A DNA stretch of 64,000 nucleotides from JACDHG01 sp963811585 (lineage in GTDB: Bacteria; Actinomycetota; Actinomycetes; Propionibacteriales; Nocardioidaceae): assembly GCA_963811585.1 (NCBI GenBank), contig CAWERR010000002.1, forward strand, positions 1 through 64,000. The letters are read 5' to 3'. Shown here in pieces: positions 1-7,421 of this stretch. Below the pieces are notes generated by a model. The model was not told the DNA's origin. It saw only the letters and a list, made by a program, of their open reading frames with translations, and did no database searches. The stretch's first letter is position 1, and the number at the start of each line of letters is the position of its first letter. The position numbers were made by a program, and so were the translations under genes.

Positions 1-367
1 CAGGTCACAATGCGGCGATGTCGTCGATCCCCCGGGACATCTTCGAGGCCGCCCTGCTCGATGGAGCGGGCAGGCTCACGACGTTCCTGCGGGTGACCGT
101 GCCGCTGTTGTGGGACACGATCCAGACATCGTGGGTCTATCTCGCCATCCTGGCCCTGGATGTCTACGCCTTGGTCGCGGTGATGACGGCAGGGCCGGTG
201 GTCCCAACAACGCGACCCAGGTGATGTCGCTGCAGATCGCCCAGAACGGCTTCCAATTCGGTCGCGCCGGATATGCCTCGGCCATGGGCGTCGTGCTGTT
301 CTTCTTCACGCTCATCATTGCCACCGTCATGCTGCGGATCACGCGGCGTGAGCGGATCGAGTACTGA
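1..367 (+). CDS. Sugar ABC transporter permease, MalF type (5' partial, frame break)
   Basis: C-terminal part of an inner-membrane permease of a carbohydrate ABC importer; the N-terminus lies outside the window. The EAA cytoplasmic loop is visible near the edge (EAALLDGAG, about position 48-75) and docks the ATPase. It is followed by a membrane segment, then after a frame change near position 193 by GPNNATQVMSLQIAQNGF and a last membrane helix ending in RITRRERIEY. The two frames join into a normal MalF C-terminus, so a one-base indel in the GGGCCGG stretch is likely. The partner permease starts 10 bases downstream, and the sugar-processing genes that follow suggest import of an N-acetylated amino sugar. 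The ATPase is not in this operon; the MsiK-like ATPase at 16447-17547 could serve it. Confidence 0.85.
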   Translation, partial: RSQCGDVVDPPGHLRGRPARWSGQAHDVPAGDRAAVVGHDPDIVGLSRHPGPGCLRLGRGDDGRAGGPNNATQVMSLQIAQNGFQFGRAGYASAMGVVLFFFTLIIATVMLRITRRERIEY

Positions 368-377
368 GGGGCCTGCC

Positions 378-1274
378 ATGACTGTCACCACGGAGTCCGG
401 CGACGCAGACGTCGAAACGCGCGAGAAGCCGCGGCAGGCCGAGCCGCCCAGTGGCGGCGGCGAGACCGCCATCAACGTCTTCTCTCACACCATCCTCATC
501 GGCTGGTCGATCCTGGTTCTGGTTCCGTTCATCTGGGCCCTGGTGGCGTCGCTCAAGACATCGCGCGAGATCTTCGCCGAGCCCTGGTCGCTCCCGGAGA
601 CCCCGCAGTGGGACAACTTCGCTAGTGCCTGGGACAAGGGCGTCGGTGACTATTTGTTGAACAGCATCATCGTCGTGACCTGCGGCGTGATCCTACGATG
701 TTGCTCGGATCGATGGCCGCGTATGTCCTGGCGCGATATCGAGTTCTGGGGCAACCGGTTCATCTACTACCTCTTCGCGGCCGGCATGATGTTTCCGGTC
801 TTCCTGGCGATCGTGCCGCTCTTCTTCGTGGTGGAGAACTTCGGCATGCTGTCGACGTACCACGGGCTGATCCTCGTGTACACCGCGTACTCGCTACCGT
901 TTACGGTCTTTTTCATGCACTCGTTCTTCCGCACGTTGCCCACCGAGATGGCTGAAGCCGCAGTGATGGACGGCGCCTCGCATTCAGGGGTGTTCTTCCG
1001 CGTGATGCTGCCGATGGCCAAGCCAGGATTGCTGAGCATCGGCATCTTCAACGTGCTGGGGCAGTGGAACCAGTTCGTGCTGCCAGCATTCTTGTCACCC
1101 GAGAAGCCAGTGCTCGCGCAGGGGATCGCCACCCTCCTGGCCAGCCAGCGCTACGAGGGTGACTGGGGTGCGCTGTTTGCGGCCCTCACCGTGGCGATGG
1201 TGCCCATCGTCGTCGTGTACCTGGTCTTCTACCGACAAGTCCAGTCCGGTCTCACCAGCGGCACGCTGAAGTAA
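378..1274 (+). CDS. Sugar ABC transporter permease, MalG type
   Basis: Second integral-membrane subunit of the sugar importer, about 298 residues, the usual MalG length. A long hydrophilic N-terminal tail (about 35 residues) precedes the first membrane helix. The EAA loop reads EAAVMDGASHSG, and the protein ends QSGLTSGTLK. ATG at 378 is chosen because it follows the previous stop by ten bases and gives a typical N-terminus. Between about 690 and 745 the frame is locally wrong: the expected MLLGSMAAYVLARYR lies in another frame and the original frame resumes at FWGNRFIYYL. This is two compensating indels, so roughly 20 residues of the conceptual translation are incorrect. It is co-transcribed with the SIS gene four bases downstream. 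Confidence 0.88.
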   Translation: MTVTTESGDADVETREKPRQAEPPSGGGETAINVFSHTILIGWSILVLVPFIWALVASLKTSREIFAEPWSLPETPQWDNFASAWDKGVGDYLLNSIIVVTCGVILRCCSDRWPRMSWRDIEFWGNRFIYYLFAAGMMFPVFLAIVPLFFVVENFGMLSTYHGLILVYTAYSLPFTVFFMHSFFRTLPTEMAEAAVMDGASHSGVFFRVMLPMAKPGLLSIGIFNVLGQWNQFVLPAFLSPEKPVLAQGIATLLASQRYEGDWGALFAALTVAMVPIVVVYLVFYRQVQSGLTSGTLK

Positions 1275-1278
1275 TGCC

Positions 1279-2169
1279 ATGACTACCACTTATCTTGCTG
1301 CCGAGGTCGCCGCCCAGCCCGACAACTGGGCTGACGCCGCTGCGCTCGCTGCCACCTTTGCCGACGTACTTCCCAAGCCCGGTGAGCGGGTCGCCGTGAT
1401 CGGCTGTGGCACGTCGTTGTCGATGGCACGCGCCTACGCCACCCTGCGCGAAGACGCCGGGCAAGGCGAGACCGACGCGTGGCCGGCCAGCGCAGCCCGC
1501 TTGAGGCGGTCCTACGACCGGATCATCGCGATCAGCCGCTCCGGTACGACGACCGAGGTGCTCGACGCGCTGGCCGACTACGACCAGGCAAGCCGCGTCA
1601 CGGTGATCACATCGAGCGAGGACACTCCCATCCTCAAGCTTGGCGACCCGATCTTCGTCCCGCAGTTCGACGAGCAGTCGATCGTGCAGACCCGGTTCGC
1701 TACGTCGATTCTCGCGCTGTTGCGCGCCCATCTCGGTGAGGATCTGACTGACGTCATCGCCGAGGCGCGCGCCCTGGTGGCCGAACCCGACAACGCCTAT
1801 GCCTACCTACGGCGCGCCGAACAGATCACGTTCGTGGGCATGGGTTTCGGTGCCGCGGTGGCCGACGAGGCGGCGTTGAAGCTGCGTGAGGCGACCCAGT
1901 CGTGGGCGGAGTCCTACCTGGCGACCGAATACCGTCACGGCCCGATCAGCATTGCCGCGCCAGGACGCGTGGTGTGGGCGCTCGGACCACTGGTGCCCGG
2001 TTTTGCGGACGCCGTAGCGGTGACCGGTGCGCACCTCGAGCACCGTGATGTCGACCCGATGGCAGAACTCGTCCGCGCGCATCGGCTCTGCGTGCTGGTG
2101 GCCGCCGACCGTGGCTTCGATGCCGACCAGCCACGCAACCTCACGCGCTCCGTCATCCTTGGCTCGTGA
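1279..2169 (+). CDS. SIS-domain sugar-phosphate isomerase/deaminase (AgaS/GlmS-isomerase-like)
   Basis: Cytoplasmic protein of 296 residues with two SIS (sugar isomerase) domains. The phosphate-binding features are IGCGTSLSMARAY (about residues 33-45) and ISRSGTTTEVLDAL (about 85-98); the second domain carries the AALKLREATQSW helix seen in aldose-ketose isomerases of this fold. By family it would act on a hexosamine 6-phosphate, deaminating and isomerising it to a ketose 6-phosphate. It sits between the transporter and a ROK kinase plus deacetylase, which fits the deaminase step of an N-acetylhexosamine pathway. The accompanying class II aldolase makes an AgaS-like role on galactosamine 6-phosphate more attractive than NagB-like chemistry, but the substrate cannot be read from sequence. 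Its stop overlaps the next start (GTGA). Confidence 0.8.
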   Translation: MTTTYLAAEVAAQPDNWADAAALAATFADVLPKPGERVAVIGCGTSLSMARAYATLREDAGQGETDAWPASAARLRRSYDRIIAISRSGTTTEVLDALADYDQASRVTVITSSEDTPILKLGDPIFVPQFDEQSIVQTRFATSILALLRAHLGEDLTDVIAEARALVAEPDNAYAYLRRAEQITFVGMGFGAAVADEAALKLREATQSWAESYLATEYRHGPISIAAPGRVVWALGPLVPGFADAVAVTGAHLEHRDVDPMAELVRAHRLCVLVAADRGFDADQPRNLTRSVILGS

Positions 2170-3113
2170 CAGTTTCCCCCTTGCCGACCGACTCGTGTGT
2201 GCTCGCGGTTGACGTCGGTGGCACGACCATCAAGGCAGCGGTTTTCAGTGGCGATGGTGTCGACGGAGGGGGCGAGGTGCTCGCGTCCGGCGTTGAGGCG
2301 ACGCCCCCCGGCGACGCGGCGCTCGAGGCTGTCACGGTGCTCGGTCGCCGCCTCGTCGACGAAGCCGAAGCCGCCGGCGGTGTCCGGGCCACGCGTGCAG
2401 GGCTCGTCGTGCCGGGGATCGTCGACCGCCGCCGTGGGGTCGGAGTGTTCAGCGCGAACATCGGGTGGCGTGACCTTGAGTTCGGCGCGCCGCTTCGGGC
2501 GGCGTGGGTTATGCCGGTTCTCGTCGACCATGACGTGACGGTGGCCGGGTGGGCCGAGTGGCAGGCCGGCGCGGGGCGTGGCTGCGACGACATGTTCTTT
2601 GTTGCCCTCGGGACCGGGATCGCAGCCTCGATAGTCGCGGGTGGTCGACTGGTGCGGGGCGGGCTCGGCCAAGCCGGGGAGTTCGGCCACGTCGTGGTGC
2701 GGCCGGGCGGCCCGGTGTGCGGCTGCGGCGGCCGCGGCTGCCTGGAGGCGGTCTCGTCGGCCGCCTCGATCGCGCGTGCCTACGCCGACCTGGCGGGGCG
2801 GCAGGTCGAGGGGTCAGTCGACGTACTGGCAGCCATGACCGACGACCCAGCTGCGGTGCAGGTGTGGGACGAGGCACTCGCGGCTCTCGCGGACGGGCTC
2901 ATCAGTGTCGTCAACCTCCTGTCGCCCGGGCGGATCGTGGTCGGTGGCGGGCTGGCCGAGGCCGGAGACGCGTTGATCAAGCCGCTGTCCGACGCCCTGG
3001 CCGAGCGTGCCAACCTCGTGCCGGTACCCGACATCGTCGCGGCTGAGTTCGGTGTCCGCGCGGCTTTGGTGGGCGCTGCGCTGATGGCTCAACGCGGTGG
3101 GACAGGAGACTGA
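2166..3113 (+). CDS. ROK-family sugar kinase
   Basis: ATP-dependent sugar kinase of the ROK family, 315 residues. The N-terminal phosphate loop is LAVDVGGTTIKAAVF, the catalytic region includes VLVDHDVTVAGWAEW, and the zinc-binding ROK signature is CGCGGRGCLEAVSSAAS (about residue 180). The GTG start at 2166 overlaps the SIS stop codon by four bases, implying translational coupling. Together with the deacetylase seven bases downstream it most likely phosphorylates an imported N-acetylhexosamine at O6 before deacetylation. ROK proteins can also be repressors, but there is no N-terminal HTH here, so kinase is the better call. Confidence 0.88.
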   Translation: MTVSPLPTDSCVLAVDVGGTTIKAAVFSGDGVDGGGEVLASGVEATPPGDAALEAVTVLGRRLVDEAEAAGGVRATRAGLVVPGIVDRRRGVGVFSANIGWRDLEFGAPLRAAWVMPVLVDHDVTVAGWAEWQAGAGRGCDDMFFVALGTGIAASIVAGGRLVRGGLGQAGEFGHVVVRPGGPVCGCGGRGCLEAVSSAASIARAYADLAGRQVEGSVDVLAAMTDDPAAVQVWDEALAALADGLISVVNLLSPGRIVVGGGLAEAGDALIKPLSDALAERANLVPVPDIVAAEFGVRAALVGAALMAQRGGTGD

Positions 3114-3119
3114 AGCGCG

Positions 3120-4304
3120 ATGGCTGATCAGGTGCTCGTGCGCGGCAGGCTCGTGACACCTGTCGACGAGGTGGCTGATGGCGTCGTGGCGACCGACGTT
3201 GGCTCGATCACGTACGTCGGCCCGGCCGATGACTGGCGCGGCGAGCACCCCGGCGTCGAACTCCCTGCGCATGCAGGTGTCGTGCTCCCGGGTCTGGTCG
3301 ACATCCACTGCCATGGCGGCGGCGGCAATGCCGTGCCCACGGTCGATCAGGCTGAGGCGCGCGCTGTGGCCGCTCACCACGCCTTGCATGGCACAACGAG
3401 CCTGGTCGCCAGCCTGGTCACTGCAGCGCCCGACGTCCTGCTCGACCAGGTCCGGGCAGTGGCTCCGCTCGTGGCGTCCGGTGAGTTTGTGGGGCTGCAT
3501 CTTGAGGGTCCGTTCTTGTCGGAAGTGCGGTGTGGCGCGCAACCTCCTGAGTTCCTGATAGAGCCCGACCTCGACCTGATCGATGAGCTGCTGGCTATCG
3601 CCGACGGTGCGATCAAGGTGATGACGATCGCGCCTGAGCTGGCCGGTGCGGATGAGGCGGCGACGCGCCTTCGGGCCGCGGGAGTCACCGTCGCCCTCGG
3701 TCACAGCGACGCGTCGTACGAGGTCTTCCGCGCTGCCCTCCGCGCCCTCGACGGCGACGGGCTCGTCACGCATCTCGCCAACGGCATGCCGCCGTTCCAC
3801 CACCGTGGCGTGGGCCCGGTCGGTGCGTCGTTGGCGGAGGCGGCGTCGGGTCGCGCGGCCGTCGAGGTGGTTGGTGACGGAGTGCACGTCGACGACGGCT
3901 TCGTGGCGATGGTGTTCGCCGCCGCAGCTCCCGGGTCGGTGGTGCTGATCACGGACGCGATGGCCGCTGCCGGTATGCCTGATGGTGCGTACGTGCTGGG
4001 TGGTCAGCCGGTGGAGGTCAGTGGCGGGGTGGCCCGGCTGAGTGGTCGGCCTACCGAACCTGGCTCGAAGGGGACGATCGCTGGTGGCACCAGCCATCTC
4101 GTCGAGGTGGTGGCGAGGGCGGTGCACCATGCGGGGGTTCCCCTTGTCGACGCGGTGCGGGCGGCCAGCCAGACGCCCGCACGCATCCTGGGTACCGCGG
4201 AAACGCGCGGCGCCTTGGTGGCGGGCTGTGCGGCCGATCTGCTGGTCACCGACGAAAACCTCCGGCCAGTGCGCGTGATGCGCGGTGGGCAGTGGTTGTC
4301 GTGA
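3120..4304 (+). CDS. nagA: N-acetylglucosamine-6-phosphate deacetylase (NagA/AgaA type)
   Basis: Amidohydrolase-fold enzyme of 394 residues that removes acetate from N-acetylhexosamine 6-phosphate. Visible metal and catalytic motifs in order are DIHCHGGGG (HxH, about residue 61), LHLEGPFLSE (glutamate ligand), VALGHSDASYE and VTHLANGMPPFHHR (histidine ligands), and LITDAMAAAGMPDG with the catalytic aspartate. The THLANGMPP loop differs slightly from the common THLFNAMPP. It begins six bases after the kinase stop. Substrate could be the GlcNAc or the GalNAc phosphate; the pathway context leaves both open. The reading frame is intact. Confidence 0.92.
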   Translation: MADQVLVRGRLVTPVDEVADGVVATDVGSITYVGPADDWRGEHPGVELPAHAGVVLPGLVDIHCHGGGGNAVPTVDQAEARAVAAHHALHGTTSLVASLVTAAPDVLLDQVRAVAPLVASGEFVGLHLEGPFLSEVRCGAQPPEFLIEPDLDLIDELLAIADGAIKVMTIAPELAGADEAATRLRAAGVTVALGHSDASYEVFRAALRALDGDGLVTHLANGMPPFHHRGVGPVGASLAEAASGRAAVEVVGDGVHVDDGFVAMVFAAAAPGSVVLITDAMAAAGMPDGAYVLGGQPVEVSGGVARLSGRPTEPGSKGTIAGGTSHLVEVVARAVHHAGVPLVDAVRAASQTPARILGTAETRGALVAGCAADLLVTDENLRPVRVMRGGQWLS

Positions 4305-4335
4305 TCACGCCAGTCGCTGCCGTTGGTGCTGTCGC

Positions 4336-5163
4336 ATGACGGTCGTCGCGATGGCTGCCGCGGTCGCCTCGGTTCGCCCGGGCGGGCTTGGCGCGTTCAA
4401 TGTCATCCAGCTCGAGCATGCCGAGGCCATTGTCGCCGGGGCGGAGTCGGCCCGGCGGCCGGTCGTGCTGCAGATCTCGGAGAACACTGCTGCCTACCAC
4501 GGATCCCTTGCACCGTTGACGATTGCGTGTCTGCGGATTGCGGCGGAGAGCTCTGCCGACGTGGTCGTGCACCTCGACCACGCCACCGACGTACAGCTGG
4601 TCGAGCAGGCGGTCGGGCTCGGAGTCGGGTCGGTCATGTATGACGCCTCGGCCATGCCGCACGACGCGAACGTCGCCTCGACCGCCGAGGTGACGCGGTG
4701 GTGCCACGACCGCGCGGTGTGGGTCGAGGCCGAGCTGGGTGAGGTCGGCGGCAAGGACGGCGTCCATGCCGCCGGTGTCCGCACCGACCCTGCCGAGGCG
4801 GCCGCATATGTCGAAGCAACCGACGTCGATGCCCTGGCAGTCGCGGTTGGTTCGTCGCACGCGATGCTGACGCGCGACGCCGAGCTCGACAACGACCTGA
4901 TCGCGGCCATCACCGAAGCCGTCGACGTACCACTGGTGCTGCATGGCTCGTCGGGTGTGCCCGACGCCGGAATCGTCGCCGCTGTTGCCCACGGGATGGT
5001 CAAGATCAACATTGCGACCCACCTCAACAAGGCGATGACGGCGGCAGTCCGAGCCTCGCTCGCCGGCGATGCTCGGCTGGTCGACCCGCGCAAATACCTC
5101 GGGCCTGGGCGCGATGCAGTGGCGTCTGAAGTGTCGCGGTTGCTCGGCGTCCTCGCGTCCTGA
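4336..5163 (+). CDS. Class II fructose/tagatose-bisphosphate aldolase
   Basis: Zinc-dependent aldolase of about 275 residues. Motifs are GAFNVIQLEHAEAI near the N-terminus, VVHLDHATD with zinc-binding histidine, VEAELGEVGGKDG, LVLHGSSGVPD, and the phosphate-binding GMVKINIATHLNKAM. It would split a ketohexose 1,6-bisphosphate into dihydroxyacetone phosphate and glyceraldehyde 3-phosphate. As the last gene of an amino-sugar operon containing a SIS deaminase and NagA-type deacetylase it resembles GatY/AgaY tagatose-bisphosphate aldolase. A tagatose-6-phosphate kinase is not present in the window. ATG 4336 lies 31 bases after the nagA stop; no strong ribosome-binding site decides between this and an upstream start. 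Confidence 0.85.
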   Translation: MTVVAMAAAVASVRPGGLGAFNVIQLEHAEAIVAGAESARRPVVLQISENTAAYHGSLAPLTIACLRIAAESSADVVVHLDHATDVQLVEQAVGLGVGSVMYDASAMPHDANVASTAEVTRWCHDRAVWVEAELGEVGGKDGVHAAGVRTDPAEAAAYVEATDVDALAVAVGSSHAMLTRDAELDNDLIAAITEAVDVPLVLHGSSGVPDAGIVAAVAHGMVKINIATHLNKAMTAAVRASLAGDARLVDPRKYLGPGRDAVASEVSRLLGVLAS

Positions 5164-5206
5164 CCCGGCCCATCGCGACGTGTGCCGTCTTGTTCTAACG
5201 CTCCTA

Positions 5207-5259
5207 TTGACGTATCGATATTCGATGTTATCGTTTATCAATACCCTCGTTAATCGATA
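5207..5259 (+). promoter_or_regulatory. AT-rich promoter with ATCGATA palindromes
   Basis: Conspicuously AT-rich stretch in front of the DUF2975 gene. TTGACG at 5207-5212 could be a -35 element with TATCGT at 5229-5234 as a -10 (16-base spacing). TATCGATA at 5213-5220 and AATCGATA at 5252-5259 are near-palindromic copies of one motif, likely operator sites for the small HTH protein encoded downstream. This is inference from position and symmetry only. Confidence 0.4.
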
Positions 5260-5270
5260 TGGAGTGTCTC

Positions 5271-5897
5271 ATGACCACACCGAAGCCTTCGGGTGCCGTC
5301 AGGACAGGCAGTGTGCTGGTGAACGTCGCTCTGGTGCTGACAATCGCGTTCGGCGTGTTGTCGCTGGTTTCGGTCGCCGTGGGCATTGCCCGTGACGGTG
5401 AGTCGCTCCTGTATGGCGAGACGCTGAGAGTCCCGCTCCAGCTGTCACCCGACGACGTCGGCCCGTTGCCGGCCGGCTTGAGCATTGGCGGCTGGCCGGA
5501 AGTGACGGTCGAGGTGCATGACCCCACCACCAAGCAGATGCTGCTGAGGTCAGCGACCGACTTCGGCCCCCTCCTGCTCGTGATCGCCGGACTGTGGCTG
5601 ATGCGGGGGTTCATGCGCTCGGTGGTGCAGGGAGACCCGTTCGGCACCGACAACGTCAGGCGGCTCCGCGGCCTCGGCTTCATCCTGGTCGCGGGGGCCC
5701 CACTCGTCGAGCTGCTCAACTATGCCCTGCGGTCCTCTCTTTACAACGAACTGCCGCCGTTCCCCGACGTCGACCTGGGCGTGGCCGGTTACACACTGCC
5801 GGCCGGCGCGCTGCTTGCGGGGCTTGGCGCGTTCATCCTGTCCGAGGTGTTCGCGTATGGCGTGCGGCTGCGCGACGACGTCGAGGGCATGGTCTGA
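5271..5897 (+). CDS. DUF2975 family membrane protein
   Basis: Predicted integral membrane protein of about 208 residues with four hydrophobic segments, roughly residues 20-40, 100-115, 130-150 and 170-190. It carries the DUF2975-type pattern of a conserved LLLVIAGLWLMRGFMRSV region followed by GDPFGTDNVRRLRGLG. ATG 5271 is preferred over ATG 5259 because GGAG at 5261-5264 is well placed as a ribosome-binding site. The family has no established biochemical role. It is routinely paired with a small YozG-like HTH gene, exactly as seen one base downstream, suggesting a regulated membrane module. Confidence 0.82.
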   Translation: MTTPKPSGAVRTGSVLVNVALVLTIAFGVLSLVSVAVGIARDGESLLYGETLRVPLQLSPDDVGPLPAGLSIGGWPEVTVEVHDPTTKQMLLRSATDFGPLLLVIAGLWLMRGFMRSVVQGDPFGTDNVRRLRGLGFILVAGAPLVELLNYALRSSLYNELPPFPDVDLGVAGYTLPAGALLAGLGAFILSEVFAYGVRLRDDVEGMV

Positions 5898-5898
5898 A

Positions 5899-6129
5899 AT
5901 GCCGCCGCCGACGCCAGAGCACAAGATCACGGCTCACCTCGACGTGCTGCTTGAACAGCACGGTATGACGCTGACCGAGCTCGCCGCGCGCGCGGACATC
6001 ACCGTCGCCAACCTGTCGATCCTCAAGAACGGCCGCGCTCGTGCGATTCGCTTCTCGACGCTCACCGCCCTGTGCGAGGTGCTCGGCTGCCAGCCCGGCG
6101 ACCTGCTCCGCTACACCGATCCCGCCTGA
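5899..6129 (+). CDS. Small XRE-type HTH regulator (YozG-like)
   Basis: A 76-residue cytoplasmic DNA-binding protein, essentially only a Cro/CI helix-turn-helix. The helices are visible in MTLTELAARADITVANLSIL followed by FSTLTALCEVLGCQPGDLL, the hallmark of the YozG/XRE subfamily that accompanies DUF2975 proteins. ATG 5899 begins one base after the membrane-protein stop, so the two are co-translated. The ATCGATA repeats upstream of the operon are plausible autoregulatory targets, which is inference. Confidence 0.85.
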   Translation: MPPPTPEHKITAHLDVLLEQHGMTLTELAARADITVANLSILKNGRARAIRFSTLTALCEVLGCQPGDLLRYTDPA

Positions 6130-6130
6130 C

Positions 6131-6172
6131 GTCTTCCGACATACGGCCGCGTCGAGCGTCTTCCGACATACG
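6131..6172. repeat. Dispersed repeat family 2, two copies
   Basis: GTCTTCCGACATACG occurs at 6131-6145 and again at 6158-6172, just after the HTH gene. It is the reverse complement of a motif present twice at 60402-60476, more than 54 kb away. In both places the copies are paired, intergenic and adjacent to gene ends. Confidence 0.75.
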
Positions 6173-6308
6173 ATGGCAAAACGACGACTGGACGTCTCGA
6201 GAGCACGCTGTTTCCCGACAGATGGCGGAGGAAGTATCTGCCTCGCCCGGGCTTCCACGATCGGGCACCGTGACCGCCCGACGTGTCCAGGTGTTACAAC
6301 TCGGTGCG

Positions 6309-6575
6309 CTACCCGGCACGGAGTTCGGCTAACACCTGAGAGGCTGAGTGCCCCTCCGGCAGGCGGAGGTGAGGACTCGGCGCCCGCTCGGCCGTGGGAG
6401 CCGTCAGCGCCCCCGAGCGAAGCAGATGGTCAACTCGAAAGTCGTCGGCCAACATAGGCACGAGCACGGCTACGGGTCGTCCTCGATCAGTTACCTCGAA
6501 CGACTCCCCCGCCTCGACCCGCTTCAGCCAACGCCTGGCACGCTGCCGCAGTTCGCGTATGTCGATCTTGTCCAC
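6309..6575 (-). CDS. Phd/YefM-type antitoxin, orphan
   Basis: Small protein of 88 residues with a Phd/YefM antitoxin N-terminus: DKIDIRELRQRARRWLKRV followed by ESFEVTDRGRPVAVLVP, the usual DNA-binding and dimerisation half of this family. GTG 6575 is chosen because it places the conserved IREL motif at the very N-terminus. Cognate PIN or Doc toxins normally follow the antitoxin, but the 180 bases downstream (6130-6308) contain no toxin gene, so it looks orphaned. A separate VapBC pair lies just upstream on the other strand. Confidence 0.75.
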   Translation of the reverse strand: MDKIDIRELRQRARRWLKRVEAGESFEVTDRGRPVAVLVPMLADDFRVDHLLRSGALTAPTAERAPSPHLRLPEGHSASQVLAELRAG

Positions 6576-6706
6576 GCGATACACAGTAGAACTTCTGGAA
6601 CGGCCTCCTCTTGGTGACGACACACTGCGGCGGGAGCTCACCAGCGCTCGGGCCTGCCTGTCCCCGCTGGTAGAATTAGGTCATGGAATGGTAGAAAGGT
6701 GTAGCC

Positions 6707-6964
6707 GTGAGTCTGAACATCAAGAACGAGCGCGTGCATGCGCTTGTCCGAGAAGCCGCCCGCCGCACGGGGAAGTCGCAGACCAGTGTGGTCGAGGAGG
6801 CTCTGATCAGCTTCCTCAACGCGCAGGAGCGCCCGGCCGACCCCGACGACAGGCTGACAACGGCGCTCGCTATCGCAGCCGACTTCCAGGGGCGAATGTC
6901 GGCCGAAGACCGCGCGAGGTTCAGCACAGACGAGCTGTACGACGATCGCGGCCTGCCCGCATGA
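6707..6964 (+). CDS. vapB: VapB-type antitoxin (PSK/Rv0623-like)
   Basis: An 85-residue antitoxin with a ribbon-helix-helix-like N-terminus (SLNIKNERVHALVREAARR, then TGKSQTSVVEEAL) and an acidic, flexible C-terminus expected to wrap the toxin. The GTG start follows a purine-rich AGAAAGG stretch at 6693-6699. Its stop overlaps the start of the PIN toxin by four bases (ATGA), the normal order for a VapBC operon. Confidence 0.85.
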   Translation: MSLNIKNERVHALVREAARRTGKSQTSVVEEALISFLNAQERPADPDDRLTTALAIAADFQGRMSAEDRARFSTDELYDDRGLPA

Positions 6965-7356
6965 TCGTCGACACCTCAGCCTTAATCGCAATCTTGAACG
7001 GCGAGCCTGAGCACGACGCATTCGCCCGCGCCATCATCGAGGCCACCGCCCCGAAGATTGCTGCGGGTACCTACCTCGAAACAGGCTTGGTTGTCGACGG
7101 CCTCGGCGACCCCGTGAAATCGAGACGTCTGGACGAGTTGATCCAGGCACTCGGCATCGAGATCGTCGACACGACGGTCGAACATGCTCTTGTGGCACGT
7201 GCCGCCTACCGCGACTTCGGTAAGACCAGCGGCCACGCGGCGAAGCTCAACTTCGGTGACTGTTTCGCGTACTCGCTCGCGGCCACAATCAATGAGCCAC
7301 TGCTCTTCAAGGGCGGCGACTTCATCCACACCGACCTTCAGCCGGCTCAGTGGTGA
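6961..7356 (+). CDS. vapC: VapC-type PIN-domain ribonuclease toxin
   Basis: A 131-residue PIN-domain protein. The acidic active-site residues are visible: Asp in MIVDTSALIAIL, Glu in GTYLETGLVVDG, and Asp in LNFGDCFAYSLA, with a further acidic position near GGDFIHTDL at the C-terminus. Members of this family cleave RNA in a magnesium-dependent way, and the toxin is held inactive by the VapB antitoxin that overlaps its start. RNA target unknown. Confidence 0.9.
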   Translation: MIVDTSALIAILNGEPEHDAFARAIIEATAPKIAAGTYLETGLVVDGLGDPVKSRRLDELIQALGIEIVDTTVEHALVARAAYRDFGKTSGHAAKLNFGDCFAYSLAATINEPLLFKGGDFIHTDLQPAQW

Positions 7357-7421
7357 GCCTTTAGGATCAGGGATGGTCGGGCGAGTCTGGCGGTTGTGTG
7401 CAGCACCGGGAAGCGGATCCG

